From positions 14,651 to 78,650 of the forward strand of contig CAYXGY010000009.1 of assembly GCA_964464895.1 (NCBI GenBank): a stretch of DNA of 64,000 nucleotides. Direction: 5' to 3'. Shown here in pieces: positions 43,794 through 52,537 of this stretch. Both the position numbers and the translations under genes were made by a program. Position 1 is the first letter of the stretch; each line of letters starts with the position of its first letter. The stretch is from Helicobacter_D sp964464895. Its GTDB lineage: Bacteria; Campylobacterota; Campylobacteria; Campylobacterales; Helicobacteraceae. The notes below the pieces were generated by a model, which made no database searches, was not told the origin of the DNA, and was given only the letters and a program-made list of their open reading frames with translations.

Positions 43794-44786
43794 ATGGAAA
43801 AACTTAATTATAAGGATTCTGGCGTAGATATTGTTGAGGGGAATGCGCTCGTTGAAAATCTCAAAGGACTTGTCAAGCAAACCTTTAGTCCTAATGTCTT
43901 GGGGGGAATCGGCTCTTTTAGTGGGGCATTTTTACTGCCAAGTGGCTATCAAGAGCCTGTTTTATTGGCAGCAACTGATGGCGTGGGAACGAAACTAAAA
44001 CTAGCCATTGAAAGCGGAATCCTTAATAGTGTGGGGATTGATTTAGTCGCAATGTGTGTGAATGATTTGATTTGTAATTTTGCAACACCCTTGTTTTTTT
44101 TGGATTATTATGCCACAGGCAAGCTCAACAAAGATTCCGCACTAGAAGTCATAAGCGGAATCACACAAGGGTGTTTGGAAGCAGAATGCGCACTCATTGG
44201 CGGAGAGAGTGCCGAAATGCCCGGAATGTATCAAGCAAAAGATTTTGATTTGGCAGGCTTTGCTGTTGGGATTGCCGAGCGCGCAATGGTGCAAAGAGAA
44301 TCGCAAATCAAAGCGGGCGACATACTGATTGCCCTACCAAGTAGCGGGATTCACTCTAATGGCTATTCTCTAGTACGTAAAATTCTCTCTCAACACAAAA
44401 TCGCACTAGATTCTATGTTTGAAGGCAAGCCCTTGATTGAAACACTCTTAACGCCAACAAAAATTTATGTCAAAATCTTTAAAAAACTCCAACACAAAAT
44501 CAAAGCCCTTGCACATATCACAGGTGGAGGATTGATTGAAAACTTACCCCGTGCCTTGCCACAAAATGTCAGTGCTAACCTCATCACAAAAAACATTCAC
44601 TCCTTGCCAATTTTTGAAATGCTTTGCCAATATGTCCAAGAAGAAGACAAATACCGAACTTTCAATATGGGTGTCGGTATGGTTCTTGTAGTAGAAAGCA
44701 GTGAAGTAGATTATATCCTCAAAGAATCTGGTGGTTATGTATTAGGTGAATTAATATATGGAGAAAAAGAAGTAAGATTCGTTTAG
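43794..44786 (+). CDS. purM: Phosphoribosylformylglycinamidine cyclo-ligase
   Basis: A 330-aa AIR synthetase, the fifth step of purine synthesis, ATP-dependent ring closure of FGAM. Family blocks are LNYKDSGVDIVEGNALV, LLAATDGVGTKLKLA, DLVAMCVNDLICN, LIGGESAEMPGMY and HITGGGLIENLPR. Normal length. A T8 run occurs at about 44093 but is in a conserved stretch. The gene is followed by a glycosyltransferase 23 bp downstream in the same direction, an apparently chance pairing. Confidence 0.96.
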   Translation: MEKLNYKDSGVDIVEGNALVENLKGLVKQTFSPNVLGGIGSFSGAFLLPSGYQEPVLLAATDGVGTKLKLAIESGILNSVGIDLVAMCVNDLICNFATPLFFLDYYATGKLNKDSALEVISGITQGCLEAECALIGGESAEMPGMYQAKDFDLAGFAVGIAERAMVQRESQIKAGDILIALPSSGIHSNGYSLVRKILSQHKIALDSMFEGKPLIETLLTPTKIYVKIFKKLQHKIKALAHITGGGLIENLPRALPQNVSANLITKNIHSLPIFEMLCQYVQEEDKYRTFNMGVGMVLVVESSEVDYILKESGGYVLGELIYGEKEVRFV

Positions 44787-44809
44787 TTTAAGTAATGGAG
44801 AGTATCTTT

Positions 44810-45841
44810 ATGAGTCGCGCGCAACACAGCAGGACACAGCAGGACACAGCAGGACAGACTTTAATTTTTCATACCGATGGCTTTGGGGATTTATTGGTTT
44901 GCTTTAAGTCTTTATATGCCCTTAAAAGCCTTTATCCTCAATATAAGCTCATACTTTTTCATAGCGGATACTATTTAAGCGATAAAGAATTTTTAAAAAA
45001 TATCTCTTTTATTGATGAAATTGTGTATTATGAAGATGATTTTTTTAATAGACTCAAGGGATACAATCCTGATATTTTTATCTCTATTCGCCGAAGCAGT
45101 AGTTTTTTCAAGAAGTTAAAAGAACTTCATCTTAAACAAGTCATTGTTTTCCCGCATTTTTATAGTGTTTTCAGAACCAATTTCACAACTCCTTTGTTTT
45201 TTCGGGGCAAAAAACATATGAGTGAGTGTGTTTTAAATCTTGTAAGACAAATTAATAAAAACCATTACGATAGGCATTTTTCAACACTTAATTTTTCTGA
45301 AATAAGGAAATTTCTTCCATATTCTAGCGATAAAGTAGAGCCATTTTTCCAAGATTTAAAAAATTATAAAAAAATCATCGCCATTAACCCTTTTTCAAAT
45401 CATAGCGAACGGACAGGCACAAATTTTTTCTTAAGCTCTTGGATAAATATGGCTTTGGAATTCGCAAGAGAATATCCAAATTTTTGCTTTATACTACTAA
45501 ATTTTGAAAAAAATCCTATGCAATTCAAGCTTGATACAAGTGCGAATCTAAAAATTTTTATCAATGATGATAGCCTTGCTTCTTTGGTTGGTATTACAAA
45601 AAGACTTGATTATCTCATTAGTATAGACACAGGAAATGTGCATTTGGCTGATATTTTGCAGATTCCCACTTTTGTTTTTACAAGACTACTTACAGCCTAT
45701 CGCTTTAGTGGAGGAAGCTATGGCGGTGAATTTGATAAACTTATGGTGAAGCCTTGCTGGCAAAAACAATACCAAAAAACATTGAAGCTTTTTACCAACA
45801 AAGTAAAGGAAAAACTAGATAAGCTAGGCTCTCTAGGATAA
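44810..45841 (+). CDS. Family 9 glycosyltransferase (heptosyltransferase-like), phase-variable 5' end
   Basis: A protein of about 343 aa of the GT9 (ADP-heptose:LPS heptosyltransferase) type. Marks: TLIFHTDGFGDLLVCFKSLYAL at the N-terminus, IIAINPFSNHSERT at the start of the second Rossmann half, and LVGITKRLDYLISIDTGNVHLADI, the nucleotide-sugar site. It would add a sugar to LPS/LOS core or another envelope glycan. The ATG at 44810 has GGAG 9 nt upstream; ATG at 44795 is in frame but lacks a site. Codons 6-15 lie in a three-copy 10-bp tandem repeat, so copy number changes shift the frame. The present copy is open. Low GC compared with purM. Confidence 0.82.
   Translation: MSRAQHSRTQQDTAGQTLIFHTDGFGDLLVCFKSLYALKSLYPQYKLILFHSGYYLSDKEFLKNISFIDEIVYYEDDFFNRLKGYNPDIFISIRRSSSFFKKLKELHLKQVIVFPHFYSVFRTNFTTPLFFRGKKHMSECVLNLVRQINKNHYDRHFSTLNFSEIRKFLPYSSDKVEPFFQDLKNYKKIIAINPFSNHSERTGTNFFLSSWINMALEFAREYPNFCFILLNFEKNPMQFKLDTSANLKIFINDDSLASLVGITKRLDYLISIDTGNVHLADILQIPTFVFTRLLTAYRFSGGSYGGEFDKLMVKPCWQKQYQKTLKLFTNKVKEKLDKLGSLG
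44824..44853 (+). repeat. 10-bp tandem repeat, three copies, in the 5' coding region of the GT9 gene
   Basis: ACACAGCAGG repeated three times without mismatch and continuing ACA. Because 10 is not a multiple of three, gain or loss of one unit moves the downstream frame. The encoded stretch (QHSRTQQDTAGQ) precedes the first conserved glycosyltransferase residues, so unit number would act as an ON/OFF switch. Confidence 0.85.
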
Positions 45842-45905
45842 CTTTTGCAGCATTAAAAATTGCAGAAAGAATCATATATTTTATTTAATTTTAAAGATTT
45901 TACGC

Positions 45906-45911
45906 TATAAT
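45906..45911 (+). promoter_or_regulatory. -10 box of the SH3-domain gene
   Basis: TATAAT in ACGCTATAATCTTGCAC, 64 bp before the ATG at 45975, in an AT-rich spacer. Helicobacter sigma-80 promoters rely mainly on the -10 element, which is a perfect match here; no clear -35 is seen. Confidence 0.5.
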
Positions 45912-45974
45912 CTTGCACTCAAACCTTATTTATGATTAAGTTTAAGGCTATTTCAAGTGGAAAAGAATATTTGA

Positions 45975-47084
45975 ATGCTTACGAGTTTAAAGAAATTTTT
46001 AAAAGTTTATCCCTTACCAATTTTTGTACTTTTGCTTAGCTTCGTCATCTATTATTCTGCGTTTGAAATTATACGCAAACGAGATATTCATTCCGTCGAA
46101 CCCAAGACAGAAGTAGATTCTATGCTTAACGAAAGTAATCAAGTTGCAACGAATACCATAGAGCCAATGGAATCCAATGCGACACTAATGATTCCACAAG
46201 AACCAGAAATTCCACCTATGCAAGAACCAAAAGACGAACCAACACAAACACCAAAAATCTATCTTATTACCAATACTCCCTCTCTCAATATTCGTCAAGA
46301 GCCAAGCACTAATGCCGCAATTGTTGGCAAGCTCACACCAGCAAACCAAACTATACTTTTAGAGGAAAAGAGTGAGTGGATTTTCATCGCCGATGCCGAA
46401 AGTGAAGAGCCATTGGGTTGGATTATGAAGAGATTTACTCAAGAAATCACTCCTTTCGTGCAAACACAAACTACGCAAACACAACAGCCACTTGTCGCTC
46501 CTATTCCAACGACAACCCCTAAAACTTACATCACTTCTAATGTGTCTTCTCTTAATATTCGTCAAGAGCCAAATGCCAATGCTGCGATTATTGGCAAATT
46601 AACGCCCTCTCATAAAGCTGTGCTTTTGGAAGAAAAAGGAGAATGGATACTCATTGGAACTTTTGAAGATGGCAAGGTATTAGGTTGGATACTTAAAAGT
46701 TTCAGCCACGAACTCCCACAAGAAGTTAAGATTCCAGAATCTAAAGATTCTATTCCTAACCAAGCAGAATTACAAACAGCTTTGACACCAACAGGTTTAG
46801 AATCCTCAAATAATCCAATGCAAACCCAGCAGCCTCAAACCGACGAAGCAAAACAAAATGCGCCTATTCCAGCGCAAGACGCTCCGCTCTATACCTCTAG
46901 GGTTGCTAGTCTTAACATTCGCGAGCTACCCTCTACGGATACGCCTGTCGTGGGCAAATTAACACCTAATGATTCTGTTATCATTGTAGAGACACAAGAT
47001 ATTTGGGTAAGAATCTTGGACGCCAACACCCCTTCCATTAAAAATGGTTGGGTTGTACGCCGCTCACTTGTTCCGCGTCAATAA
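45975..47084 (+). CDS. Membrane-anchored protein with three SH3b domains
   Basis: A 369-aa protein. A membrane helix lies at residues 15-31 (PIFVLLLSFVIYYSAFE), followed by a Glu/Pro-rich linker and three bacterial SH3 (SH3_3) repeats at about 94-154, 184-244 and 306-367. Each repeat has the pattern SLNIRQEP, then GKLTP, then W and GW (LNIRQEPSTNAAIVGKLTP, LNIRQEPNANAAIIGKLTP, LNIRELPSTDTPVVGKLTP). Linkers are rich in Thr, Gln and Pro. SH3b domains usually bind peptidoglycan peptides, so this is probably a periplasmic cell-wall sensor or tether anchored in the inner membrane. Precedes aroE by 27 bp. Confidence 0.8.
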   Translation: MLTSLKKFLKVYPLPIFVLLLSFVIYYSAFEIIRKRDIHSVEPKTEVDSMLNESNQVATNTIEPMESNATLMIPQEPEIPPMQEPKDEPTQTPKIYLITNTPSLNIRQEPSTNAAIVGKLTPANQTILLEEKSEWIFIADAESEEPLGWIMKRFTQEITPFVQTQTTQTQQPLVAPIPTTTPKTYITSNVSSLNIRQEPNANAAIIGKLTPSHKAVLLEEKGEWILIGTFEDGKVLGWILKSFSHELPQEVKIPESKDSIPNQAELQTALTPTGLESSNNPMQTQQPQTDEAKQNAPIPAQDAPLYTSRVASLNIRELPSTDTPVVGKLTPNDSVIIVETQDIWVRILDANTPSIKNGWVVRRSLVPRQ

Positions 47085-47111
47085 GTAGCAGACTTAAAGT
47101 AAAGAAATCCT

Positions 47112-47900
47112 ATGCAGTTTGCTGTTATTGGTAATCCGATTCACCACTCTCTCTCTCCTATTTTGCATAATTCTGCTTTCAAAGCCTTAAAAATTTGTGG
47201 CTTTTACGGTCGCTATTTATTAGAATCTCATCAGTCCTTTTTAAACCTTAAAAACCTGCACTTAAAAGGTGCTAATATCACTGTGCCTTACAAAGAAACT
47301 GCACTAAAATTATGCGACGAAGTTTTTGGTATTGCGCGTGAAATCGGTGCAGTCAATACCCTTGTCTTTAAAAGTGAGAAAATCTTAGGCTACAACACAG
47401 ACGCATTAGGATTCTATCAATGTATCAAGCCACTCCATTTAAATAATGCTTTGATTATCGGTGCAGGAGGTTCTGCCAAAGCCATTGCGTGCATTTTAAG
47501 AGAAAAGGGCATATCCACAACGATTATCAACCGCTCTAAAGAACGTTTAGAGAATTTCGCACAAGCAGGATTCAAAACTGCAACCTTTGAAAGTTTTACC
47601 CCACAAGAAAAGTATGCAATCATTATCAACACTACACCTGCTGGACTTACTAGCGATTCCCTCCCTTTGGATTGTGCGGTGCTTACCCCACTTTTAAGCT
47701 CTGCCAAACTCGCTTTTGACTTGGTTTATGGCATAGAAACTCCCTTTTTAAAACTTGCAAAAAACTTGAATATCCCACAGAGTGATGGCAAACAAATGCT
47801 TATCAATCAGGCGATTTTGGCATTTGAAATCTTTATGGAATCCCAAAAAATCACGATTGATAAGACAATCTTGTGTCAAAGTATGCAAAACGCATTGTAA
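47112..47900 (+). CDS. aroE: Shikimate dehydrogenase
   Basis: A 262-aa NADP-dependent reductase converting 3-dehydroshikimate to shikimate in aromatic synthesis. Conserved: FAVIGNPIHHSLSPILHN, LKGANITVPYKE (catalytic Lys), GAVNTLVF, and the NADP loop LIIGAGGSAKAIACIL, then INTTPAGL. Normal length. Downstream 88 bp contain a short ORF (MRPPLRNILH) that I do not consider a supported gene, then cca. Confidence 0.95.
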   Translation: MQFAVIGNPIHHSLSPILHNSAFKALKICGFYGRYLLESHQSFLNLKNLHLKGANITVPYKETALKLCDEVFGIAREIGAVNTLVFKSEKILGYNTDALGFYQCIKPLHLNNALIIGAGGSAKAIACILREKGISTTIINRSKERLENFAQAGFKTATFESFTPQEKYAIIINTTPAGLTSDSLPLDCAVLTPLLSSAKLAFDLVYGIETPFLKLAKNLNIPQSDGKQMLINQAILAFEIFMESQKITIDKTILCQSMQNAL

Positions 47901-47988
47901 ATACACAAAAACAATAAGGAAATCTATCTATGCGACCACCACTTCGAAATATTTTGCATTGATTCTAAAATATGTTTTATAGGCGATA

Positions 47989-49272
47989 ATGGAAAAGACT
48001 GCTTGCGCTAAACATCTCTATCTCGTGGGTGGTGCAGTGCGTGATAAACTCTTAAATCAACCTCTCAAAGACAAAGATTATGTCGCAGTTGGTTATAGCG
48101 AAGCAGACTTCAATCATTTGCCACGAGTGGGTAAAAGCTTCCCCGTTTTTTTGCGTGAAGACGGCTCACAAATTGCTTTAGCGCGAAGAGAGAGAAAAAT
48201 TCACGTAGGCTATAATGGATTTTCTACACAAACGCACCAAGTCTCATTGGAAGAAGATTTGAAACGGAGGGATTTAACGGTTAATTCCATCGCATTAGAT
48301 GAAACAAGTGGAGAATATTATGACCCCTTTGGCGGGATAAAAGACTTGCAAAACAAGATTCTACGACACACTTCAGAGGCTTTTTGCGAAGACCCTTTGC
48401 GCGTGCTTAGAATCGCAAGATTTCGCGCGCGTTTTGGAATCTGTTGGAAAATCCACCCCAAAACTAAAGTGCTCATTTACAAAATGCGTGAAGAATTAAG
48501 ATTCCTAGAACCAAACCGCGTTTATCAAGAGGTGGAATCTGTACTTAAAGCCCCCAACGCTTTTTTATTCTTTGAAACACTTTTTGAACTAGGCGTCTTG
48601 GACATTATTTTCCCTCATCTCTACGCACTTACAACACTCAAAGAGGGTAATTTACACCACCTAGAAGCCTCGGTTTTTGCCCATACAATGGAAGTATTAA
48701 AGGTTACAGAATCGCTATTAAAGACAACTTTAGCTCCCACTGCCAACGAATCTGATTTTGATAAACGAGCCTTGATTTTGAAATTCGCAGCTCTTTACCA
48801 CGATATTGCGAAACCTTATTGTTATCGTCATTTTGGCAATTCTAGCGGACACGACAAATTAGAATACCTTTTGCCAGCCCTTGATATTCTGATTCCTCAA
48901 TCTGTCCAAAAACCTATACTACAACTTATCAAGAATCATATTAAAATTTATAAATTGGAGGAAATGCGTCCCTCTAAAGTGATAGATTTCTTTGATTCTT
49001 TTAAAAAAGATGAATCCTTATTGCGCCTACAAACTGCCTTATGGATTGCGGACAAACAGGGACGCATTAGCCAACAAGGTTTGGATTCCTCTCCTACTCC
49101 AAATCTAGCCTTTCAAGAGCGTTTATTGCGCACATTTAGGGCATTGAATGCCTATTCTCCCAAACTTTGGCTAGAATCCCAAAAAGTCTGCCCTAAAGGT
49201 GAAGCCATTAAAGCACATATTTTGCAAGAAAAAATCAAGATTTTAGATTCTGTGTTTTATCCAAAAGCCTAG
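47989..49272 (+). CDS. cca: CCA tRNA nucleotidyltransferase (class II, E. coli-like)
   Basis: A 427-aa class II CCA-adding enzyme building or repairing the 3' CCA end of tRNA. Marks are LYLVGGAVRDKLLN (GG with Arg), DKDYVAVGY (metal-binding Asp pair), EDLKRRDLTVNSIALD and DPLRVLRIARFRARF. An HD phosphohydrolase region is visible as ALYHDIAKPYC and SSGHDKLEY, as in the E. coli enzyme, which can remove 2',3'-cyclic phosphates. Converges with argB, 14 bp between the stops. Confidence 0.93.
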   Translation: MEKTACAKHLYLVGGAVRDKLLNQPLKDKDYVAVGYSEADFNHLPRVGKSFPVFLREDGSQIALARRERKIHVGYNGFSTQTHQVSLEEDLKRRDLTVNSIALDETSGEYYDPFGGIKDLQNKILRHTSEAFCEDPLRVLRIARFRARFGICWKIHPKTKVLIYKMREELRFLEPNRVYQEVESVLKAPNAFLFFETLFELGVLDIIFPHLYALTTLKEGNLHHLEASVFAHTMEVLKVTESLLKTTLAPTANESDFDKRALILKFAALYHDIAKPYCYRHFGNSSGHDKLEYLLPALDILIPQSVQKPILQLIKNHIKIYKLEEMRPSKVIDFFDSFKKDESLLRLQTALWIADKQGRISQQGLDSSPTPNLAFQERLLRTFRALNAYSPKLWLESQKVCPKGEAIKAHILQEKIKILDSVFYPKA

Positions 49273-49286
49273 AATCTCTAGTTAGG

Positions 49287-50141
49287 CTACTCTGCCATAA
49301 ATTCCGTCCCAATCCCTGCACTCGTAAAGAGTTCTAAGAGTAAAGAATGCGGGATTCTCCCATCAATGATATGCGCCTTTTCTACCCCGCCCCTCACACA
49401 ATCCAAACACGCCTCTACCTTTGGAATCATTCCCCCGCTGATTGTGCCATCACGGTAAAGATTCTCTGTTTGCGCAATATTAAGGGATTCTATGACTTCC
49501 CCGCTTTTATCCAACAAACCTTTTGTATCGGTTAGAAAAATCGCACGCTTTGCTCCTGTGGCAATCGCAATCGCACTTGCGGCAGAATCTGCATTGATAT
49601 TAAAACCCGGGTGTCCTGCTTCCTCGCCACAAGCAATGGGCGCAATCACTGGCACTAAATTTTGTGCAAGCAGATTATCAATTACTTCTCCGCGCGTCTC
49701 AAAGATTTCACCTGTGTATCCGTATTTTCCATTATCCTTTGGCTTAGCTTGAAACAAAGAAGCATCTTTCCCGCTCAATCCCAAAGCATTCACTCCGTGA
49801 AAATTCAAAAACGTTGTAATTTCTTTGTTAATCTCTCCGCTAAGCACCATTTCAACAATCTTTAACGCGTCAATACTCGTAACGCGCAACCCATCAACAA
49901 ACTCACTTTGAATCTTAAGAGCGTCAAGCAATTCTGTAATACGCTTCCCACCTCCATGCACGATAATAGGTTTAATTCCCAGCATATAAAGCATCACAAT
50001 ATCAATCGCAAATTGCTCCTTTAAATCTGGATTTATCTGCGCCGCTCCTCCATATTTAATCACGATTTTAGAGCCACGAAAAAAACGGATATAAGGAAGC
50101 GAATCCAAAAGAATAGAAACAATTTTAGAATAGTTACGCAT
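49287..50141 (-). CDS. argB: Acetylglutamate kinase
   Basis: A 284-aa amino-acid kinase phosphorylating N-acetylglutamate, second step of arginine synthesis. Conserved stretches: KIVIKYGGAAQIN, IIVHGGGKRITELL, LSGKDASLFQAK, FNINADSAASAIAIATGAKRAIFLTDTKGLL, GGMIPKVEAC. The N-terminal helix (RNYSKIVSILLDSLPYI) is the arginine-sensing extension of feedback-inhibited enzymes. Divergent from the dehydrogenase gene. Confidence 0.95.
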   Translation of the reverse strand: MRNYSKIVSILLDSLPYIRFFRGSKIVIKYGGAAQINPDLKEQFAIDIVMLYMLGIKPIIVHGGGKRITELLDALKIQSEFVDGLRVTSIDALKIVEMVLSGEINKEITTFLNFHGVNALGLSGKDASLFQAKPKDNGKYGYTGEIFETRGEVIDNLLAQNLVPVIAPIACGEEAGHPGFNINADSAASAIAIATGAKRAIFLTDTKGLLDKSGEVIESLNIAQTENLYRDGTISGGMIPKVEACLDCVRGGVEKAHIIDGRIPHSLLLELFTSAGIGTEFMAE

Positions 50142-50194
50142 TTTCCCTCTTTATATTGTAAAATTATGCGAAATTATAACGAAAAGGATTCCAA

Positions 50195-51133
50195 ATGCAA
50201 GAAAAAATTGTGTTTTTAGATGGATTAAGTTTAGGCAAACACAACCTAAAAGAACATTTAGAAAAATACGGGGACTATACAGAATATCCACTCACCGCGC
50301 CAGAAGAAACACTAGAGCGCACAAGGGGAGCGACTATTGTGCTAAGCAACAAAGTTGTATTAGATGCTCCGATTCTAAAAGCACTTAAGGAAGATTTGAA
50401 ACTAATTTGTATCACTGCTACGGGAATGAATAATGTGGATTTAGAAGCTGCTAAAGAATGCGGAATCGCAGTAAAAAATGTCGCGGGCTATTCTACGCAA
50501 AGTGTGGCGCAACACACATTAATGATGGCATTAGCTTTGAGTGCTAAACTTCCCTTGTATGACAAATTTTGCAAAAGTGGAGATTATGCCAAAAATCCCC
50601 TTTTTACCAATCTTTCTAAGCCTTTGGAACTGCTTTGTGGCAAAAAATGGGGAATCATTGGCTTAGGCACGATTGGAAAAGAAGTAGCAAAGCTCGCGAG
50701 TGCATTTGGTGCAGAAGTTTGTTATTACTCCACAAGTGGCAAAAATCTTAATGCCCCCTATCCACACAAGAGTTTAGAATCCTTGCTCAAAGAATGCTAT
50801 GTCGTCTCAATCCACGCACCTCTAAACGCCCAAACGCAAAATCTCCTCAACGCAAACAACTTAAAACTACTGCAAGAAAATGCGATTCTCATCAATGTCG
50901 GACGCGGTGGAATCGTCAATGAAGCAGATTTAGCCAAGGAGCTAAAGAATCGTGAAATCTATGCGGGATTTGATGTTTTCACCAAAGAACCAATGCCAAA
51001 AGACCATCCACTTTTGGATTCCACTCTTGCCAATCAACTACTTTTGACGCCACATAATGCGTGGGGATATGAGGAAAGCAAACGGATTTTGGTCAAGGGT
51101 ATCGTCCAAAACATTGCAGAATTTTTAGGATAA
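50195..51133 (+). CDS. D-2-hydroxyacid dehydrogenase
   Basis: A 312-aa NAD-dependent 2-hydroxyacid dehydrogenase of the glycerate/hydroxypyruvate reductase group. The Rossmann motif is KWGIIGLGTIGKEVAKLASAFG, the catalytic set is Arg in NVGRGGIVNEADL, Glu in GFDVFTKEPMP and His in LTPHNAWG. Reaction on glyoxylate, hydroxypyruvate or a related 2-oxoacid; exact substrate not readable. Short intergenic gap (26 bp) to the next membrane protein gene in the same direction. Confidence 0.88.
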   Translation: MQEKIVFLDGLSLGKHNLKEHLEKYGDYTEYPLTAPEETLERTRGATIVLSNKVVLDAPILKALKEDLKLICITATGMNNVDLEAAKECGIAVKNVAGYSTQSVAQHTLMMALALSAKLPLYDKFCKSGDYAKNPLFTNLSKPLELLCGKKWGIIGLGTIGKEVAKLASAFGAEVCYYSTSGKNLNAPYPHKSLESLLKECYVVSIHAPLNAQTQNLLNANNLKLLQENAILINVGRGGIVNEADLAKELKNREIYAGFDVFTKEPMPKDHPLLDSTLANQLLLTPHNAWGYEESKRILVKGIVQNIAEFLG

Positions 51134-51159
51134 ATTCGCAAAAACCCTTAAGGGAATCA

Positions 51160-51612
51160 ATGGAGTTTTTAGAATCTTTAGGGCTTGTCGGGCTATTGTT
51201 GGTTTGTTTTTTGGCAAGCAGCTTATATCCATTGGGCTCTGAAGTCTTCGTCGTAGGATTCGTAGCATTAGGATACTCGGAAGTTGCCGTATGGTGTGTT
51301 GCCACACTTGGCAACACACTTGGCACACTCACCACTTATGCTATCGGTTATTTCGGGGATACCCAACTAGTTAGACGCTATTTTAAAAACGCCCATACCA
51401 AAATCTACCGCTACAAAAATGGAATCCAAAAATATGGGTTTATTTTCGCTTTCTTTAGCTTTTTGCCTTTCGTTGGGGATTTGTTTGCTTTAGCACTTGG
51501 AGTCTATCAATACCCTTTTAAAAAGGCTATCTTTTTCGTCTCTCTTGGCAAAGGTCTGCGATATTTAGTGCTTTTAGGCGCACTCTCTTGGTGGCAGGCA
51601 TCATCTCATTAA
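51160..51612 (+). CDS. YqaA-like (DedA-related) inner-membrane protein
   Basis: A 150-aa protein with four to five hydrophobic segments. Features of the YqaA/SNARE-associated (VTT) group are an N-terminal re-entrant region (CFLASSLYPLGSEVFVVGF), GNTLGTLTTYAIGYFG, and FFSFLPFVGDLFALALGVYQ followed by a second segment. The larger DedA family takes part in lipid carrier recycling; the role of this short form is unknown. Transcribed after the dehydrogenase. Confidence 0.8.
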   Translation: MEFLESLGLVGLLLVCFLASSLYPLGSEVFVVGFVALGYSEVAVWCVATLGNTLGTLTTYAIGYFGDTQLVRRYFKNAHTKIYRYKNGIQKYGFIFAFFSFLPFVGDLFALALGVYQYPFKKAIFFVSLGKGLRYLVLLGALSWWQASSH

Positions 51613-51712
51613 AAGCCAAATTAATTTTTGGTCGCCAGATTAAATTAACAGAATCGCAAAAAATCAATGGGGAAATTTCAGATGATAGACTACCGCGCAT
51701 TACAAGCAAAAT

Positions 51713-52528
51713 TTATGATACTTCAATTCTGCCATTTTTTCGGCTGATTTTCCCCTCTAGCTCATATTCAAACAAAATTGCACCAAATTTCAAAAATGCC
51801 TCTTCAAACAGCGGATTGCTTTCGCAAAACTCTAAAACCTCATCTTTTACCCTCACCGCTTGGGACTTAGAATCCTGTTTAGAATCTTCTTGTAACCCTA
51901 ACGATTCTACAAACACATCTATATCCCAAATCACTTGGGCTTTGCCGCTTTGGGCTAAACTTTGTGTGCCTTGACTCTGCCCTATATGATGCGGAGGCAC
52001 AAAAACTTGTTTGCCTAAGCTTAACGCATAATTTGCACTCTGCATAGACCCGCTTTTTAAATCTGCTTGAGCAATAATCACGCATTCTCCAAGACTAACA
52101 ACTAATTTGTTGCGTTCCAAAAATGAAAAAGCGTGCGGCTGATAAGGAGAATCAAACGGGCTTAGTACCAATGCTTCACGATAGATTTTCTGAATCACCT
52201 TAGCATTGGTTTTGGGATAAATAATATCCAACGAAGCAGGCGAAACCATAATAGTGTGTGGCAACGCATATTGGTGCGCAATAATATCTGTGCCAAGCGC
52301 ACCTCCACTGACGACAATCACACCCCTTTGAGCAAGTTTGCGCGCAAGCGTTTGGGTGAAGTTTTGAGTGTAAGGATTGGGATTGCGCGTGCCGACAATC
52401 GTAATTTTGCGCCTATTTAATAATTCTAATTTGCCACAATAAAAAACCTGTTTCAAGCCCAAATGCGACAATTCGGGCGGAATCACAGGCAGAGATAAAA
52501 TCGTAGAATCCTTTAAAAAAGCCTCCAA
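51713..52528 (-). CDS. dprA: DNA processing protein DprA
   Basis: A 271-aa DprA/Smf Rossmann-fold protein that loads RecA on incoming single-stranded DNA during natural transformation. Seen: ITIVGTRNPNPYT, VVSGGALGTDIIAH, FSFLERNKLVVSLGECVIIAQADLKSGS and VFVPPHHIGQSQGTQSL. It lacks an N-terminal SAM domain, as usual in Helicobacter, and the C-terminal winged part is short. The start is a TTG with AAAGAAG upstream; it lies 9 bp after the stop of the WD40 gene. The stretch 51613-51712 carries no gene. Confidence 0.92.
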   Translation of the reverse strand: MEAFLKDSTILSLPVIPPELSHLGLKQVFYCGKLELLNRRKITIVGTRNPNPYTQNFTQTLARKLAQRGVIVVSGGALGTDIIAHQYALPHTIMVSPASLDIIYPKTNAKVIQKIYREALVLSPFDSPYQPHAFSFLERNKLVVSLGECVIIAQADLKSGSMQSANYALSLGKQVFVPPHHIGQSQGTQSLAQSGKAQVIWDIDVFVESLGLQEDSKQDSKSQAVRVKDEVLEFCESNPLFEEAFLKFGAILFEYELEGKISRKNGRIEVS

Positions 52529-52537
52529 AATGCTTCT

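Noticed and set aside
47931..47963. 10-codon ORF (MRPPLRNILH) before cca as a leader peptide
   Set aside because: It has an AAGGAAA site but no run of regulatory codons and no attenuator-like hairpin pair; too little to support a gene.
49266..49290. AGCCTA/TAGGCT hairpin between cca and argB as a bidirectional terminator
   Set aside because: Six-bp stem with an 11-nt loop and no T-run on either side.
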